Assembly (NCBI GenBank): GCA_024641085.1
Contig: JAHEDT010000020.1
Location: 1 to 51,985 of the forward strand
Reading direction: 5' to 3'
DNA length: 51,985 nt
Origin: Geobacteraceae bacterium
GTDB taxonomy: Bacteria; Desulfobacterota; Desulfuromonadia; Desulfuromonadales; BM103
In this document: piece after piece, positions 1 through 8,195 of the stretch
Layout of the letters: each line of letters starts with the position of its first letter
Position numbering within the stretch: position 1 is the stretch's first letter
The notes under the pieces: model-generated
Told to the model about the DNA's origin: nothing
The model's database searches: none
The model's input: only the letters and a program-made list of their open reading frames with translations
Translations under genes and position numbers: made by a program

Positions 1-60
1 TTCAGGAGCGCGTGGCGTGTGGCGCGTGGTGCGAGTCACCAGCAAACCACCCGTCACCTG
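1..60. repeat. degenerate hairpin-arm repeat (partial)
   Basis: A low-complexity run of GCGTGGC/GTGTGGC-like 6-8-mers with no gene in it. The same vocabulary recurs at 27540-27650 and 28285-28390, so this is probably one arm of the dispersed spacer hairpin family, cut by the window edge. Confidence 0.45.
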
Positions 61-77
61 AATTTTATGAAACAGGC

Positions 78-106
78 TGGACTCGGTCCGGGGCTTGTGC
101 TATAGA
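78..106 (+). promoter_or_regulatory. sigma70-like promoter for the 6S RNA candidate
   Basis: A -35 box TGGACT (78-83) and a -10 box TATAGA (101-106) are separated by 17 bp. Initiation would fall near 112, which gives a transcript of about 183 nt ending at the T-run at 288-294. Confidence 0.5.
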
Positions 107-111
107 CTAAA

Positions 112-294
112 ACGCTTTTTGAACTCAGTATGTCCTGGGCCCGGAACCTGTGCCGGAGCCGCTGCAGGAACTTGGTTCGTCGACATACCGCCTGGATCCG
201 TGAGACTGGGACGGCAGCAATTGCAGGGGAACACGAGCGGCGCTTGGCGCCGTGCGCGCGGCTGCCTTCCGGATGGATTCGGGAGGCTTTTTTT
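112..294 (+). ncRNA. ssrS: probable 6S RNA
   Basis: This segment folds by eye into the long, interrupted rod typical of 6S RNA, the RNA that mimics an open promoter and binds sigma70-RNA polymerase. CCCGGAACC (140-148) pairs with GGATTCGGG (275-283). CCGGAGCCGC (153-162) pairs with GCGGC (258-262) and TCCGG (268-272). A large central bubble follows, with a small hairpin on its 3' side (GGCGC 239-243 with GCGCC 247-251), as in known 6S RNAs. It has its own promoter, ends in seven T residues, and its length of about 183 nt is right for the family. The alternative is a structured panB leader, since panB begins only 27 nt after the T-run. No covariance model was run. Confidence 0.55.
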
Positions 295-320
295 ATTTGC
301 AACCGCTATCTGCGAGGTTG

Positions 321-1139
321 ATGACATTGAGCAAGAGTGCCAAAAAACGCCGGACGATTCCGGACCTGCTGGCCATGAAGGCCAAGGGCGAGAAGATCGC
401 GGTGCTGACCGCTTACGATTACCCCTTCGCCCGCATCATGGACCAGGCCGGGATCGACGTGATTCTGGTCGGCGACTCGGTTGGTTCCGTGGTAGCCGGC
501 TATGACAACACCCTGCCGGTCACCATGGACGAGATGGTCTACCATACCCGTGCCGTGGCCCGCAGCGCGGCCCACGCCCTGGTCGTTGCCGACATGCCGT
601 TCATGTCGTACCAGGTCGACCTCGCCGAGGCCCGCCGCAACGCCGGCCGCCTGATCAAGGAGGGTGGCGCCCACGCGGTCAAGCTCGAAGGCGGCGTGCA
701 TGTCGCCGAGACGATCCGCACGATTGTCGCCATGGATGTGCCGGTTGTCGGCCACATCGGCCTGACGCCGCAATCGGTGCACCGCATGGGCGGCTACCGC
801 GTGCAGGGGCGTGAAGAGGCCCAGGCCAACCAGCTGCTGGCCGATGCCAAAGCGGTCGCCGATGCCGGGGCCTGTGCCATCGTCCTCGAGGGGATTCCGG
901 CCAAGCTGGCCGGGCGCATCTCCGCCGAGCTGACGATCCCGACCATCGGCATCGGTGCCGGAGTCGATTGCGACGGCCAGGTGCTGGTGATTCACGACAT
1001 CCTCGGACTGTGCGAGAAGTATTCACCCAAGTTCGTCAAGCGCTTTGCCGATGTCTCGGGCACGATCCGCCAGGGGATCGACGACTACATCCGCGAGGTC
1101 AAGGAGGGGAGTTTCCCCGGGCCCGAACATTCTTTTTGA
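321..1139 (+). CDS. panB: 3-methyl-2-oxobutanoate hydroxymethyltransferase
   Basis: Ketopantoate hydroxymethyltransferase, the first committed step of pantothenate synthesis; it transfers a hydroxymethyl group from methylene-THF to 2-oxoisovalerate in the cytoplasm. The 272-aa product has the usual length and the family's TIM-barrel motifs. These include VLTAYDYPFA near residue 28, the metal ligands Asp52 (GDSVG) and Asp91 (ADMPF), Glu123 (KLEGG) and the catalytic Glu190 (VLEGIP). The ATG at 321 follows GCGAGG. An in-frame start further upstream (252) would run through the terminator of the preceding RNA and is rejected. It heads the panB-panC-panP group, although a 116-bp repeat-filled gap separates it from panC. 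Confidence 0.96.
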   Translation: MTLSKSAKKRRTIPDLLAMKAKGEKIAVLTAYDYPFARIMDQAGIDVILVGDSVGSVVAGYDNTLPVTMDEMVYHTRAVARSAAHALVVADMPFMSYQVDLAEARRNAGRLIKEGGAHAVKLEGGVHVAETIRTIVAMDVPVVGHIGLTPQSVHRMGGYRVQGREEAQANQLLADAKAVADAGACAIVLEGIPAKLAGRISAELTIPTIGIGAGVDCDGQVLVIHDILGLCEKYSPKFVKRFADVSGTIRQGIDDYIREVKEGSFPGPEHSF

Positions 1140-1255
1140 AAGGCTGTGACGAGTGACTGGTGACGAGTGACAAGTAGATAGTAAAAAAGAACTTAAAAAC
1201 AGTACTTTAAGTTGGTCGAGGTTCTTACGTCACTCGTCCCGCGGCACTGAATTTT
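1140..1255. repeat. spacer hairpin repeat between panB and panC
   Basis: GTGACGAGTGAC units on the left face GTCACTCGTC on the right, around an AT-rich core containing CTTAAAAACAG and CTTTAAG. The copy interrupts the pan operon and leaves panC with no clear Shine-Dalgarno sequence. Confidence 0.5.
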
Positions 1256-2119
1256 ATGGACATCATCACCGATATCAAAGCAATGCAGGACCGCTGCTTC
1301 GCCGAGCGGGCCGCGGGCAGGACGATCGCCTTCGTGCCGACCATGGGCTTTCTGCACGAGGGGCACCTCTCCCTGCTGCGGGAGGGGCGCCGGCGCGGCG
1401 ACCTGCTGGTCCTGTCGATCTTCGTCAACCCGGCCCAGTTCGGCCAGGGTGAGGACCTCGACCGCTACCCGCGGGACTTCGCCCGTGACGAGCAGCTGGC
1501 CCGCGCCTGTGGTGTCGACCTGATTTTCTACCCTGCCGCAGACGCGATCTACCCGGACGATTACGCGACCTTCGTCAACGTCGTGGGCCCCTTGACAACC
1601 ACGCTCGAGGGCGCCAGCCGTCCCGGCCATTTCCGCGGCGTCGCCACGGTGGTCGCCAAGCTGTTGATCATCGTCCAGCCGCAGGTGGCACTGTTCGGCC
1701 GCAAGGATTTTCAGCAGCTGGCCGTGGTGCGGCGCATGACCACCGATCTCAACCTTCCGGTGGAGATTGTCGGCATGCCGATCGTCCGTGAAACGGACGG
1801 CCTGGCGATGAGCTCGCGCAATGTCTACCTCTCGGACGCCGAACGGCAGCAGGCGCTGAGCTTGTCGCAGGCCCTGGCCCGCGGCCGTCATCTGGCGGCT
1901 GAGGGGGTGTGTGCGGTCGGCGAGGTGCTGGCCGCCCTGCGTGCCATGATCGAGGCGCAGCCGGCTGCGCGCATCGACTACCTGCGCATCTGCCACCGGT
2001 CGAGCTTTCTGGAGCAGGAACGGATCGACGTGGATTCCGTGCTGCTGCTGGCGGTGACCGTCGGCAAGACCCGCCTGATCGACAACGGCTCCCTGCTGGA
2101 TGAGGCCGAGGCATGCTGA
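1256..2119 (+). CDS. panC: pantothenate synthetase (pantoate-beta-alanine ligase)
   Basis: Condenses pantoate with beta-alanine using ATP, the last step of pantothenate synthesis. The 287-aa product has the class-I nucleotidyltransferase HxGH signature (PTMGFLHEGHLSLL, HEGH at 34-37), FVNPAQF, the FGRKDFQQL motif and MSSRN, the family's KMSKS-like loop. The ATG at 1256 is preceded by TGAATTTT and not by a recognisable ribosome-binding site, probably because the spacer repeat ends there. The last codons overlap the start of panP by 7 nt, which implies translational coupling. Confidence 0.96.
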   Translation: MDIITDIKAMQDRCFAERAAGRTIAFVPTMGFLHEGHLSLLREGRRRGDLLVLSIFVNPAQFGQGEDLDRYPRDFARDEQLARACGVDLIFYPAADAIYPDDYATFVNVVGPLTTTLEGASRPGHFRGVATVVAKLLIIVQPQVALFGRKDFQQLAVVRRMTTDLNLPVEIVGMPIVRETDGLAMSSRNVYLSDAERQQALSLSQALARGRHLAAEGVCAVGEVLAALRAMIEAQPAARIDYLRICHRSSFLEQERIDVDSVLLLAVTVGKTRLIDNGSLLDEAEAC

Positions 2120-3792
2120 AAAACCGCGACGTGGCCCGCGCCACCTTGGAAAACCTCTACCGGATCTTCACGGTCCCCGAAGCTCCCGAATCGACCCTCG
2201 GCGAGATCGACCGGGCGATCACCGGCGATGTCACCGGCTTCCTGCAGACCCATATCGTGGCGCTCGAACGCAGTCTCGAAGAGATCGAGGGCGACTTTTC
2301 GGCCTCGGTGATCCCCGAGGAGCCGACCTTCGTCTCCGAGTACACCGAGTTCGTCAAGCAGAAGCTGGTCGCCCAGTCGGTGCATACCGCGGCTCCCGGC
2401 TTCATCGGCCACATGACCTCGGCGCTGCCTTACTTCATGCTGCCGCTCTCGCGGATCATGACGGCGCTCAATCAGAACCTGGTCAAGGTCGAGACCTCCA
2501 AGGCCTTCACGCCCCTCGAACGCCAGGTCCTGGCCATGCTCCACCGCCTCGTTTTCCAGGGTGACGACGCGTTCTACGACCGCTGGATTCACAACAGCCA
2601 GCATGCCCTCGGCGCCTTCTGTTCCGGCGGTACCATCGCCAACGTCACCGCCCTGTGGGTGGCCCGCAACCGGCTCTGTGCGCCGTCCGAATCCTTCAAC
2701 GGCATCGCCCGGGAAGGCCTGGCCCGTTCGCTCAAGCACCTCGGCTGCGACGGCCTGGCCGTGCTGGTCTCGCGGCGGGGGCACTACTCCCTGGGCAAGG
2801 CCGCCGATCTGCTCGGCATCGGCCGCGACAACCTGGTGACAGTCGAGACCGACGCGCACAACCGCATCGACCTGCAGCAGCTGCGCACCGCCTGCCGCCG
2901 CCTGGGCGATGAGAACATCCGTCCGCTGGCCCTGGTCGGGATCGCCGGCACCACCGAAACCGGCAGCGTCGACCCGCTCGTGGAGCTGGCCGACCTGGCC
3001 GGCGAACTCGGCTGTCATTTCCACGTCGATGCCGCCTGGGGCGGACCGACCCTCTTCTCGGCGCGTAACCGGCACCTGCTCGACGGCGTCGCCCGCGCCG
3101 ATTCGGTCACCCTCGATGCGCACAAGCAGCTCTACGTGCCGATGGGGGCAGGGATGGTGGTCTTCAAGGACCCCACTGCACTGTCGGCCATCGAGCACCA
3201 TGCCGCCTACATCCTGCGCCACGGGTCGAAGGACCTCGGCAGCCACACCTTGGAAGGTTCCCGCCCCGGCAAAGCCCTGCTGGTGCATGCCGGGCTGTCG
3301 ATCATCGGTCGCAAGGGCTACGAACTGCTGATCGACCTGGGGATCGAGCGGGCCGGAGCCTTCGCCGCAATGATCCGGCATCACCCCGACTTCGAAGTGA
3401 CCAGCGAACCGCAGCTTAATATCCTCACTTACCGCTATTGTCCGGCCGGCGTGCAGCAGGCGCTCCTGGAGGCCTCCGCAGAGCAGCGCAAGCAGATCAA
3501 CCTGCTGCTCGATCAGGTCAACCAGCTGCTGCAGAAGGACCAGCGCGAGGCGGGCAAGACCTTCGTTTCGAGAACCAGGCTGCGGGTCCCCCTGTCCGGG
3601 GCTGAACAGGTCACCGTGCTGCGCGTGGTCCTGGCCAACCCGCTGACCACTGACGCGATCCTGGAGTCGGTGCTCGAGGAACAGTGCACGATCGTCCTGC
3701 AGCAGGATATCCAGGCTCTGTTGCAGCAGGTCGAAGCCCGCCGCGCCGAGCTGGACCATCCGCCGGTGCTGCTCCACTCCAGGGTGAGTTGA
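2113..3792 (+). CDS. panP: PLP-dependent aspartate 1-decarboxylase, PanP type
   Basis: A group II pyridoxal-phosphate decarboxylase of 559 aa. The PLP lysine is Lys338 in LDAHKQLYVP, and the cofactor-binding aspartate is Asp306 in HVDAAWGG. CSGGTIANVTALW near residue 175 is the substrate/PLP loop. Its length and its place directly after panC match the PanP family (known from Vibrio), which makes beta-alanine from aspartate where the pyruvoyl enzyme PanD is absent. Together with panB and panC it would complete vitamin B5 synthesis. Glutamate decarboxylase activity is an alternative by homology alone, but the context favours aspartate. Confidence 0.85.
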   Translation: MLKNRDVARATLENLYRIFTVPEAPESTLGEIDRAITGDVTGFLQTHIVALERSLEEIEGDFSASVIPEEPTFVSEYTEFVKQKLVAQSVHTAAPGFIGHMTSALPYFMLPLSRIMTALNQNLVKVETSKAFTPLERQVLAMLHRLVFQGDDAFYDRWIHNSQHALGAFCSGGTIANVTALWVARNRLCAPSESFNGIAREGLARSLKHLGCDGLAVLVSRRGHYSLGKAADLLGIGRDNLVTVETDAHNRIDLQQLRTACRRLGDENIRPLALVGIAGTTETGSVDPLVELADLAGELGCHFHVDAAWGGPTLFSARNRHLLDGVARADSVTLDAHKQLYVPMGAGMVVFKDPTALSAIEHHAAYILRHGSKDLGSHTLEGSRPGKALLVHAGLSIIGRKGYELLIDLGIERAGAFAAMIRHHPDFEVTSEPQLNILTYRYCPAGVQQALLEASAEQRKQINLLLDQVNQLLQKDQREAGKTFVSRTRLRVPLSGAEQVTVLRVVLANPLTTDAILESVLEEQCTIVLQQDIQALLQQVEARRAELDHPPVLLHSRVS

Positions 3793-3806
3793 TCTTGAGG
3801 GAACCA

Positions 3807-5081
3807 GTGGACAGAGCCACGCTCTATCGGGCCCGGTTCCTGCTGCCGATCTCGGCGCCGCCGCTCGAGGATGGGGCCCTGCTGGTCCGGTCCGGCCTGG
3901 TGTGCGCGGTCGGCAGCCATCGTCAGCTGGCCGCCGCTCACCCCGACGCGGCGCTGGTCGATTTCGGCGATGCCGTCCTGCTGCCGCCGCTGGTCAATGC
4001 CCACACCCATCTCGAACTCAGCGATTACCCCCGCTGGGCTGCGGCCGCGGGCGACGCGGGTCAGCCACGGGACTTTGTCGACTGGATTCTGCGCCTGGTC
4101 CAGGTCAGGCGCGGTCTCAGCGCCGCACAGCTGCACGATTCCCTGGCGGCCGGCCTGCAGCAGTCGCTGTGCGCTGGGACCGGGGCCGTCGGCGACATCC
4201 TCACCAGTCTGGACGCGATTTCGGCGTACCGGCCGTCGCCGCTGCGGGGGCGGGTGTTTGCCGAGGTTCTCGGCCGCGACCCGGACCAGGTCGCCGGCCG
4301 CCTGTTGGCCATCGAAGGGCGCCTGGCCGAACCGCCGGCCGAACATCTCGCCTGGGGCCTGGCTCCCCACGCGCCCTATACCTTGTCCGCCTCGGCAACC
4401 GACCGGGTATTTGCCTTTGCCGAGCGCCACGCCCTGCAGTGCTCCATCCACCTTGCCGAGTCGGCCGCTGAAAGCCGCTTCCTGGCCAACGGCTCCGGCG
4501 CCATTGCCGAGCACCTGTTCGCCGCGGCCCGCTGGGATGCGGCTGCCGACCCGGCGCCCGGCTGCAGCCCGGTGCGCGTGATCTGCCGCCAGGGCCGGCT
4601 CAAACCCGGCGACCTAGCGGTGCACGGTGTCCAGGTGGACGGCGCCGATATCGAGCTCATCAAAGAGCATGGCTGCTGCGTAGTGCTCTGTCCGCGCTCC
4701 AACGCGGCCCTCGCCGTTGGCCGGGCGCCGGTCGCCGCCTACCTGGCCGCCGGCGTCCCCCTGGCGCTCGGCACCGACAGCCTGGCCAGTGCGCCAAGCC
4801 TGTCGATTTGGGAGGAGATCGCCTTTGCCATGACCTGCTACCCGGGCCAGGCCTCTCCACGGGACTGGCTGGAGATGGCCACCCGCGGCGGCGCCCGGGC
4901 CCTCGGTCAGCAGGCCCGCCTGGGACAGCTCGACCCCGGCCAGGAGGCCTCTTTCCAGGTGGTCGCCCTGCCGGACCGGCCGGCCCTGGCTGAGCTCGAA
5001 GAGTTCCTGTGCACGTCCGGCGGCAACCTTCGTGTGACCCATCTTTACCTGGCGGCGCGGAACGTCTTGCCGGAATGCTGA
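3807..5081 (+). CDS. metal-dependent amidohydrolase, possible aminofutalosine deaminase
   Basis: A 424-aa amidohydrolase of the TRZ/ATZ and SsnA-like group. It has the metal-binding HTH pair (His66, His68 in NAHTHLEL), APHAPYTLS with the next metal histidine, HLAESAAE, and the catalytic Asp in LGTDSLAS. The GTG start at 3807 is chosen because GAGGG lies 5 nt upstream; a TTG at 3795 is possible. It begins 15 nt after panP and is probably co-transcribed. Enzymes of this shape deaminate aminofutalosine (MqnF) in the futalosine menaquinone pathway, which would suit a Desulfuromonad. The sequence alone does not distinguish that from other deaminases. Confidence 0.75.
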   Translation: MDRATLYRARFLLPISAPPLEDGALLVRSGLVCAVGSHRQLAAAHPDAALVDFGDAVLLPPLVNAHTHLELSDYPRWAAAAGDAGQPRDFVDWILRLVQVRRGLSAAQLHDSLAAGLQQSLCAGTGAVGDILTSLDAISAYRPSPLRGRVFAEVLGRDPDQVAGRLLAIEGRLAEPPAEHLAWGLAPHAPYTLSASATDRVFAFAERHALQCSIHLAESAAESRFLANGSGAIAEHLFAAARWDAAADPAPGCSPVRVICRQGRLKPGDLAVHGVQVDGADIELIKEHGCCVVLCPRSNAALAVGRAPVAAYLAAGVPLALGTDSLASAPSLSIWEEIAFAMTCYPGQASPRDWLEMATRGGARALGQQARLGQLDPGQEASFQVVALPDRPALAELEEFLCTSGGNLRVTHLYLAARNVLPEC

Positions 5082-5095
5082 CCTGCCCCTATAAT
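5067..5095 (+). promoter_or_regulatory. sigma70-like promoter before the DUF502 gene
   Basis: TTGCCG (5067-5072), 17 bp, TATAAT (5090-5095, perfect). It lies inside the end of the amidohydrolase gene, so the genes from 5131 onward can be transcribed independently of the pan cluster. Confidence 0.55.
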
Positions 5096-5130
5096 ATGAG
5101 CTCTTTGGCCTCCAATCGGATCGAGGGATT

Positions 5131-5841
5131 ATGAGCCGTGTCTCCGCATTCAACCGGCTGCTGCGCCGCCGGCTGAAGAATTATTTTCTGACCGGGTTGC
5201 TGGTGGTCGTACCGATCTCCATGACCATCCTGGTGATCCGCTGGCTGGTCCATTTCATGCACAGCCTGCTGATCTCGATCCTTCCGGAAGCGCTACGTCC
5301 CGAAGTTCTGTATGGCCTGCCGGTGCCGGGGATCGGCCTGCTGGCGACCCTGCTGCTGATCCTGCTGGTCGGCGTGCTGGCCGCCAACATCTTCGGCCGC
5401 TCCCTGGTGAACTTCTCCGAGCGTTTGGTCGACCGGATCCCCCTGGTCAAAGGGGTTTACACCCTGTTCAAGCAGGTCTCCGACACGGTTCTCAAGCGGG
5501 ATCGCGGGGCCTTTCGCAAGGTGGTCCTGATCGAGTACCCGCGCAAGGGGATCTGGGCGGTGGCGTTCGTCACCGGGGTGTCCGAAGGTGAGGTCCAGGA
5601 GGTCACGGCCAAGAAGCTGGTCAACGTCTTCGTGCCGACCACGCCGAACCCGACCTCGGGCTTCTACATCCTGGTGCCCTTCGACGAGATGATCGAGCTG
5701 TCCATGACCGTCGAAGAAGCCTTCAAGTTGATCATCAGCGGCGGCATGGTCACACCGCCGGTGCGCAAGGCGAAACGCACCACGACCAGGAATGTGCTAG
5801 AATGCGAACAGCCTCAAAGCGACCGCCCCGAACAGCCCTAA
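5131..5841 (+). CDS. DUF502 family inner-membrane protein
   Basis: A 236-aa protein with two hydrophobic membrane segments (about residues 17-40 and 68-90, LLATLLLILLVGVLAA). A conserved cytosolic region follows, with RIPLVKGVYTLFKQ and FVPTTPNPTSGFY, which are hallmarks of DUF502. The C-terminal tail is basic and then polar. The biochemical function of the family is unknown. It is followed after 32 nt by an RseC-like gene, so the two may be co-transcribed from the promoter at 5067. Confidence 0.85.
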   Translation: MSRVSAFNRLLRRRLKNYFLTGLLVVVPISMTILVIRWLVHFMHSLLISILPEALRPEVLYGLPVPGIGLLATLLLILLVGVLAANIFGRSLVNFSERLVDRIPLVKGVYTLFKQVSDTVLKRDRGAFRKVVLIEYPRKGIWAVAFVTGVSEGEVQEVTAKKLVNVFVPTTPNPTSGFYILVPFDEMIELSMTVEEAFKLIISGGMVTPPVRKAKRTTTRNVLECEQPQSDRPEQP

Positions 5842-5873
5842 GGGCCGGGCGGCAGCTGGAAGAATAGAGAGTC

Positions 5874-6320
5874 ATGATCGAAGAATTTGGCACCGTGATC
5901 GAACTGAAAAGCAAGCACACCGCCTTGGTTCTGTGCAAGAAGAGCAGCCTCTGTGAGCACTGCGCCACCAGCGGCAGCTGCGCGATCGGCGATGATGGTC
6001 AAATCCGCACCATCGAGGTGCAGAACACCCTCGGCGCATCGGTCGGCGACCATGTGTGTATTGCGACCACGACCAGGTCCTTCCTGCAGTCGTCCTTTCT
6101 ACTCTACATCGTGCCGCTGATTGCTTTGTTGATCGGCGCCGGCGTCGGCAAGCTGACCGGCGATAAGGTCGACACCGGCCTCGACCCGAACCTCCTGTCG
6201 GCAATTTTCGGGGTGTTTTTCATGATCGGCAGCTTCGTGCTTTTGCGGGTCGGCAGCAGCGCCCTGGAGCAGGAAAATTACATGCCGAAGATTGTCGCCA
6301 TTATTCAAGACGAAGATTAA
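5874..6320 (+). CDS. SoxR-reducing system / RseC family protein
   Basis: A 148-aa membrane protein. Four cysteines in the spacing C-x5-C-x2-C-x5-C (residues about 21-36, LCKKSSLCEHCATSGSC) precede two transmembrane helices (about 68-86 and 106-124). This is the RseC/MucC plan: a small cysteine cluster domain followed by a two-helix anchor. In enterobacteria RseC affects sigma-E signalling and SoxR reduction; in anaerobes its role is unproven but probably redox-related. Confidence 0.8.
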   Translation: MIEEFGTVIELKSKHTALVLCKKSSLCEHCATSGSCAIGDDGQIRTIEVQNTLGASVGDHVCIATTTRSFLQSSFLLYIVPLIALLIGAGVGKLTGDKVDTGLDPNLLSAIFGVFFMIGSFVLLRVGSSALEQENYMPKIVAIIQDED

Positions 6321-6368
6321 AGCTCACAGCTTACAGCTCACAGTTCACAGCTGATAACTGATAACTAG
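6321..6368. repeat. AGCT-rich spacer repeat
   Basis: Imperfect iterations of AGCTCACAG/AGCTTACAG followed by CTGATAACTGATAAC, up to the smpB start. The same vocabulary recurs at 42941-43002. It leaves smpB without an obvious ribosome-binding site. Confidence 0.4.
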
Positions 6369-6373
6369 GTTTT

Positions 6374-6829
6374 ATGGGTATAAAAGTCATCGCCAACAAT
6401 AAAAAAGCCTACCACGAGTACTTCGTTGACGAGGTGTTCGAGGCCGGCCTGTGTCTGCAGGGCACCGAGGTCAAGTCGGTGCGTATGGGGCAGGTGAGTC
6501 TCAAGGAGGCCTACTGCCGCATCCGTAACGGTGAGATCTTCGTCGAGAACATGAACATCAGCCCCTACGAGCAGGGCAACCGTGAGAACCACGACCCGCT
6601 GCGGGTCCGCAAGCTGCTGCTGAACCGCATCGAGATCGACAAACTGACCAAGAAGGTCGATGAGCGGGGCTTCGCCCTGGTGCCGACCAGGCTCTACTTC
6701 AAGGACAGCCGCGCCAAGCTCGAAATCGGCCTCTGCCGCGGCAAGAAGCTCTACGACAAGCGTGAGACGCTCAAGCAGAAGCAGGCCGATCGCGAAGCCT
6801 CCCGCGCTGTTAGAGATCACTCGAGATAA
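6374..6829 (+). CDS. smpB: SsrA-binding protein SmpB
   Basis: A 151-aa RNA-binding protein that delivers tmRNA to stalled ribosomes. It shows the conserved beta-barrel core ([19 protein letters not shown], then [11 protein letters not shown] and [10 protein letters not shown]), the [12 protein letters not shown] motif and a basic tail that would fold in the decoding channel. Its partner tmRNA is encoded immediately downstream (6945-7295), a common pairing. Confidence 0.97.
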   Translation: MGIKVIANNKKAYHEYFVDEVFEAGLCLQGTEVKSVRMGQVSLKEAYCRIRNGEIFVENMNISPYEQGNRENHDPLRVRKLLLNRIEIDKLTKKVDERGFALVPTRLYFKDSRAKLEIGLCRGKKLYDKRETLKQKQADREASRAVRDHSR

Positions 6830-6842
6830 TTTTCTTAACCAA

Positions 6843-6871
6843 TTGAATTTTAGCTGGAAATGTGAGATTAT
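6843..6871 (+). promoter_or_regulatory. possible tmRNA promoter
   Basis: TTGAAT (6843-6848), 17 bp, GATTAT (6866-6871). The mature tmRNA 5' end is about 67 nt further on, so a precursor leader would have to be removed. Confidence 0.35.
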
Positions 6872-6873
6872 GT

Positions 6874-6934
6874 AGATGCGTTGCACGAGGTGCGAATCAT
6901 CCTTTTCGCACCACTCGCCGCGCGCCACTCATGA
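6874..6934. repeat. spacer hairpin repeat before tmRNA
   Basis: TTGCACGAGGTGCGAA on the left faces TTCGCACCACTCGCC on the right around ATCATCC. It belongs to the same class as the other GTGCGAG-type hairpins in this window. Confidence 0.45.
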
Positions 6935-6944
6935 CTGATAATAA

Positions 6945-7295
6945 GGGGGTGCCAAGGTTTCGACGGGGATTGGAAGCGCTGGTTGCATGCCGGAGTGGGC
7001 TGGCTCCGTAAAAAAGCCCAACTCATACAAACGCCGATACTGACGTTCGTTACGCACTGGCCGCTTAATTGCGGTCACGTCTCCTGATTCATCGCCCATG
7101 TGGGCCAGGCGACGCTAATTTAGTGGGCTAGTCTGCGCGAGTGTCCGTGGCGCACAGGCGAAACCTAAGCGGACTCCCCCGCAAGAGATCCTGTTCGTGG
7201 GAGCTCTTACGGGTTAAGCAAAACGCGAACTAAGCATGTAGACGCTTGACGTGAAAGATTTTCGGACGCGGGTTCGATTCCCGCCACCTCCACCA
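6945..7295 (+). ncRNA. ssrA: tmRNA (SsrA)
   Basis: A one-piece tmRNA of about 351 nt that rescues stalled ribosomes and tags the unfinished protein. The 5' GGGGGTG pairs with CACCTCC at the 3' end, followed by an encoded ACCA. The T-arm GGTTCGATTCC is present at 7271-7281. The reading frame 7033-7068 (GCC to TAA) encodes the tag ADTDVRYALAA, ending in the ALAA protease degron. SmpB is encoded just upstream. Confidence 0.96.
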
Positions 7296-7301
7296 TCTGA
7301 G

Positions 7302-7338
7302 AAGCCCGGCTGATAATCAGCCGGGCTTATCTCGTTTT
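7302..7338 (+). terminator. terminator after tmRNA
   Basis: A perfect 12-bp stem, AAGCCCGGCTGA with TCAGCCGGGCTT (7302-7313 and 7317-7328), closes a TAA loop. A short TTTT run lies a few bases later. Confidence 0.75.
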
Positions 7339-7532
7339 GTGCCGTAATAAGACATTGGAAATACTGAATAGTCGATCAATTACAGTGAGATATGACTAGT
7401 TTAGATAGTCTATGGTTATCAATAGAGTGGATGTTATTGTAATATATTCCTGCTGCATGTCTATCATTAGGGTGTTGTTGACCTTTGATGATTGCTGTCA
7501 TAAGATGTATTCTATTGATAGGGAGACATGCA

Positions 7533-8195
7533 ATGCCTCGTATTTTAGGTTACTTAAGACCCGATGTGAACGGGCACAACGTTCAGTCGCAGTTTGAACG
7601 ACTCACAGCGAACGGTGCGACCACAATCTACCAGGAGCAGCCTGCCGGTGGAAAGCGCGCCAGGCCGCAGTTCGACAAGCTGATGGCGGATATCCTGGGC
7701 GGCGATACCGTGGTGGTGACCAGCCTCGACCGGATCGCGCTCAACATCAGGCATCTGCAGGAGATTGTCGAGTCGCTGAACTCTGCCGAGGTGACATTCA
7801 AGGTTATCGATCAAGGGATCGATACCTCGACCCAGCATGGGACGGTCATCCGTATGCTGCTCGGCGCGATCTCCGACTTCGAGCGGCAGGTGGCGCGGGA
7901 AAGCCAGGCCAAAGGGATTGCCAGGGCCAAACGGGAAGGGCGCTATAAGGGTCGCCAACCGACCGCCAGAGCCAAGTCCGATGAGGTGCTGGCATTGAAC
8001 GCCCAGGGTCTGACCCGGCAGAAGATCGCCGACCAATTGGGGATCGGTGTTGCGAGTGTTTACCGCATCCTCAAAAATCATGCGCCGGAGCAGAAAAAGT
8101 CGACAAAACCATGGAAAAAAGCCGTCGACCAGCCGAAGCGGTTAGAGCGCAAGCCGGCCCGCGAGCCTGATGCTGTGCAGCTGTCATTCTTCTAG
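7533..8195 (+). CDS. serine-recombinase-like protein lacking the catalytic serine
   Basis: A 220-aa homologue of small resolvase/invertase proteins (gamma-delta type). The fold motifs are clear: GYLRP at the N-terminus, TSLDRIALNI, FKVIDQGIDT, SDFERQ and a C-terminal helix-turn-helix (GLTRQKIADQLGIGVASVYR). However, the nucleophile motif RVS(T) reads RPDV, so Ser10 of gamma-delta aligns with Asp11. The DRLGR motif reads DRIAL, which removes the equivalent of Arg71. Arg8, Arg45, Arg68, Glu124 and Arg125 equivalents remain. It probably binds DNA but should not recombine it. The ATG at 7533 follows GGGAG; the gene sits alone, 237 bp after tmRNA. Confidence 0.8.
   Translation: MPRILGYLRPDVNGHNVQSQFERLTANGATTIYQEQPAGGKRARPQFDKLMADILGGDTVVVTSLDRIALNIRHLQEIVESLNSAEVTFKVIDQGIDTSTQHGTVIRMLLGAISDFERQVARESQAKGIARAKREGRYKGRQPTARAKSDEVLALNAQGLTRQKIADQLGIGVASVYRILKNHAPEQKKSTKPWKKAVDQPKRLERKPAREPDAVQLSFF

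Noticed and set aside
6945-8195. Integrated element at the tmRNA 3' end
   Set aside because: tmRNA genes are common integration sites and a recombinase-like gene follows. However, no second copy of the tmRNA 3' end was seen in the window, no tyrosine integrase is present, and the serine-recombinase homologue lacks its nucleophile.
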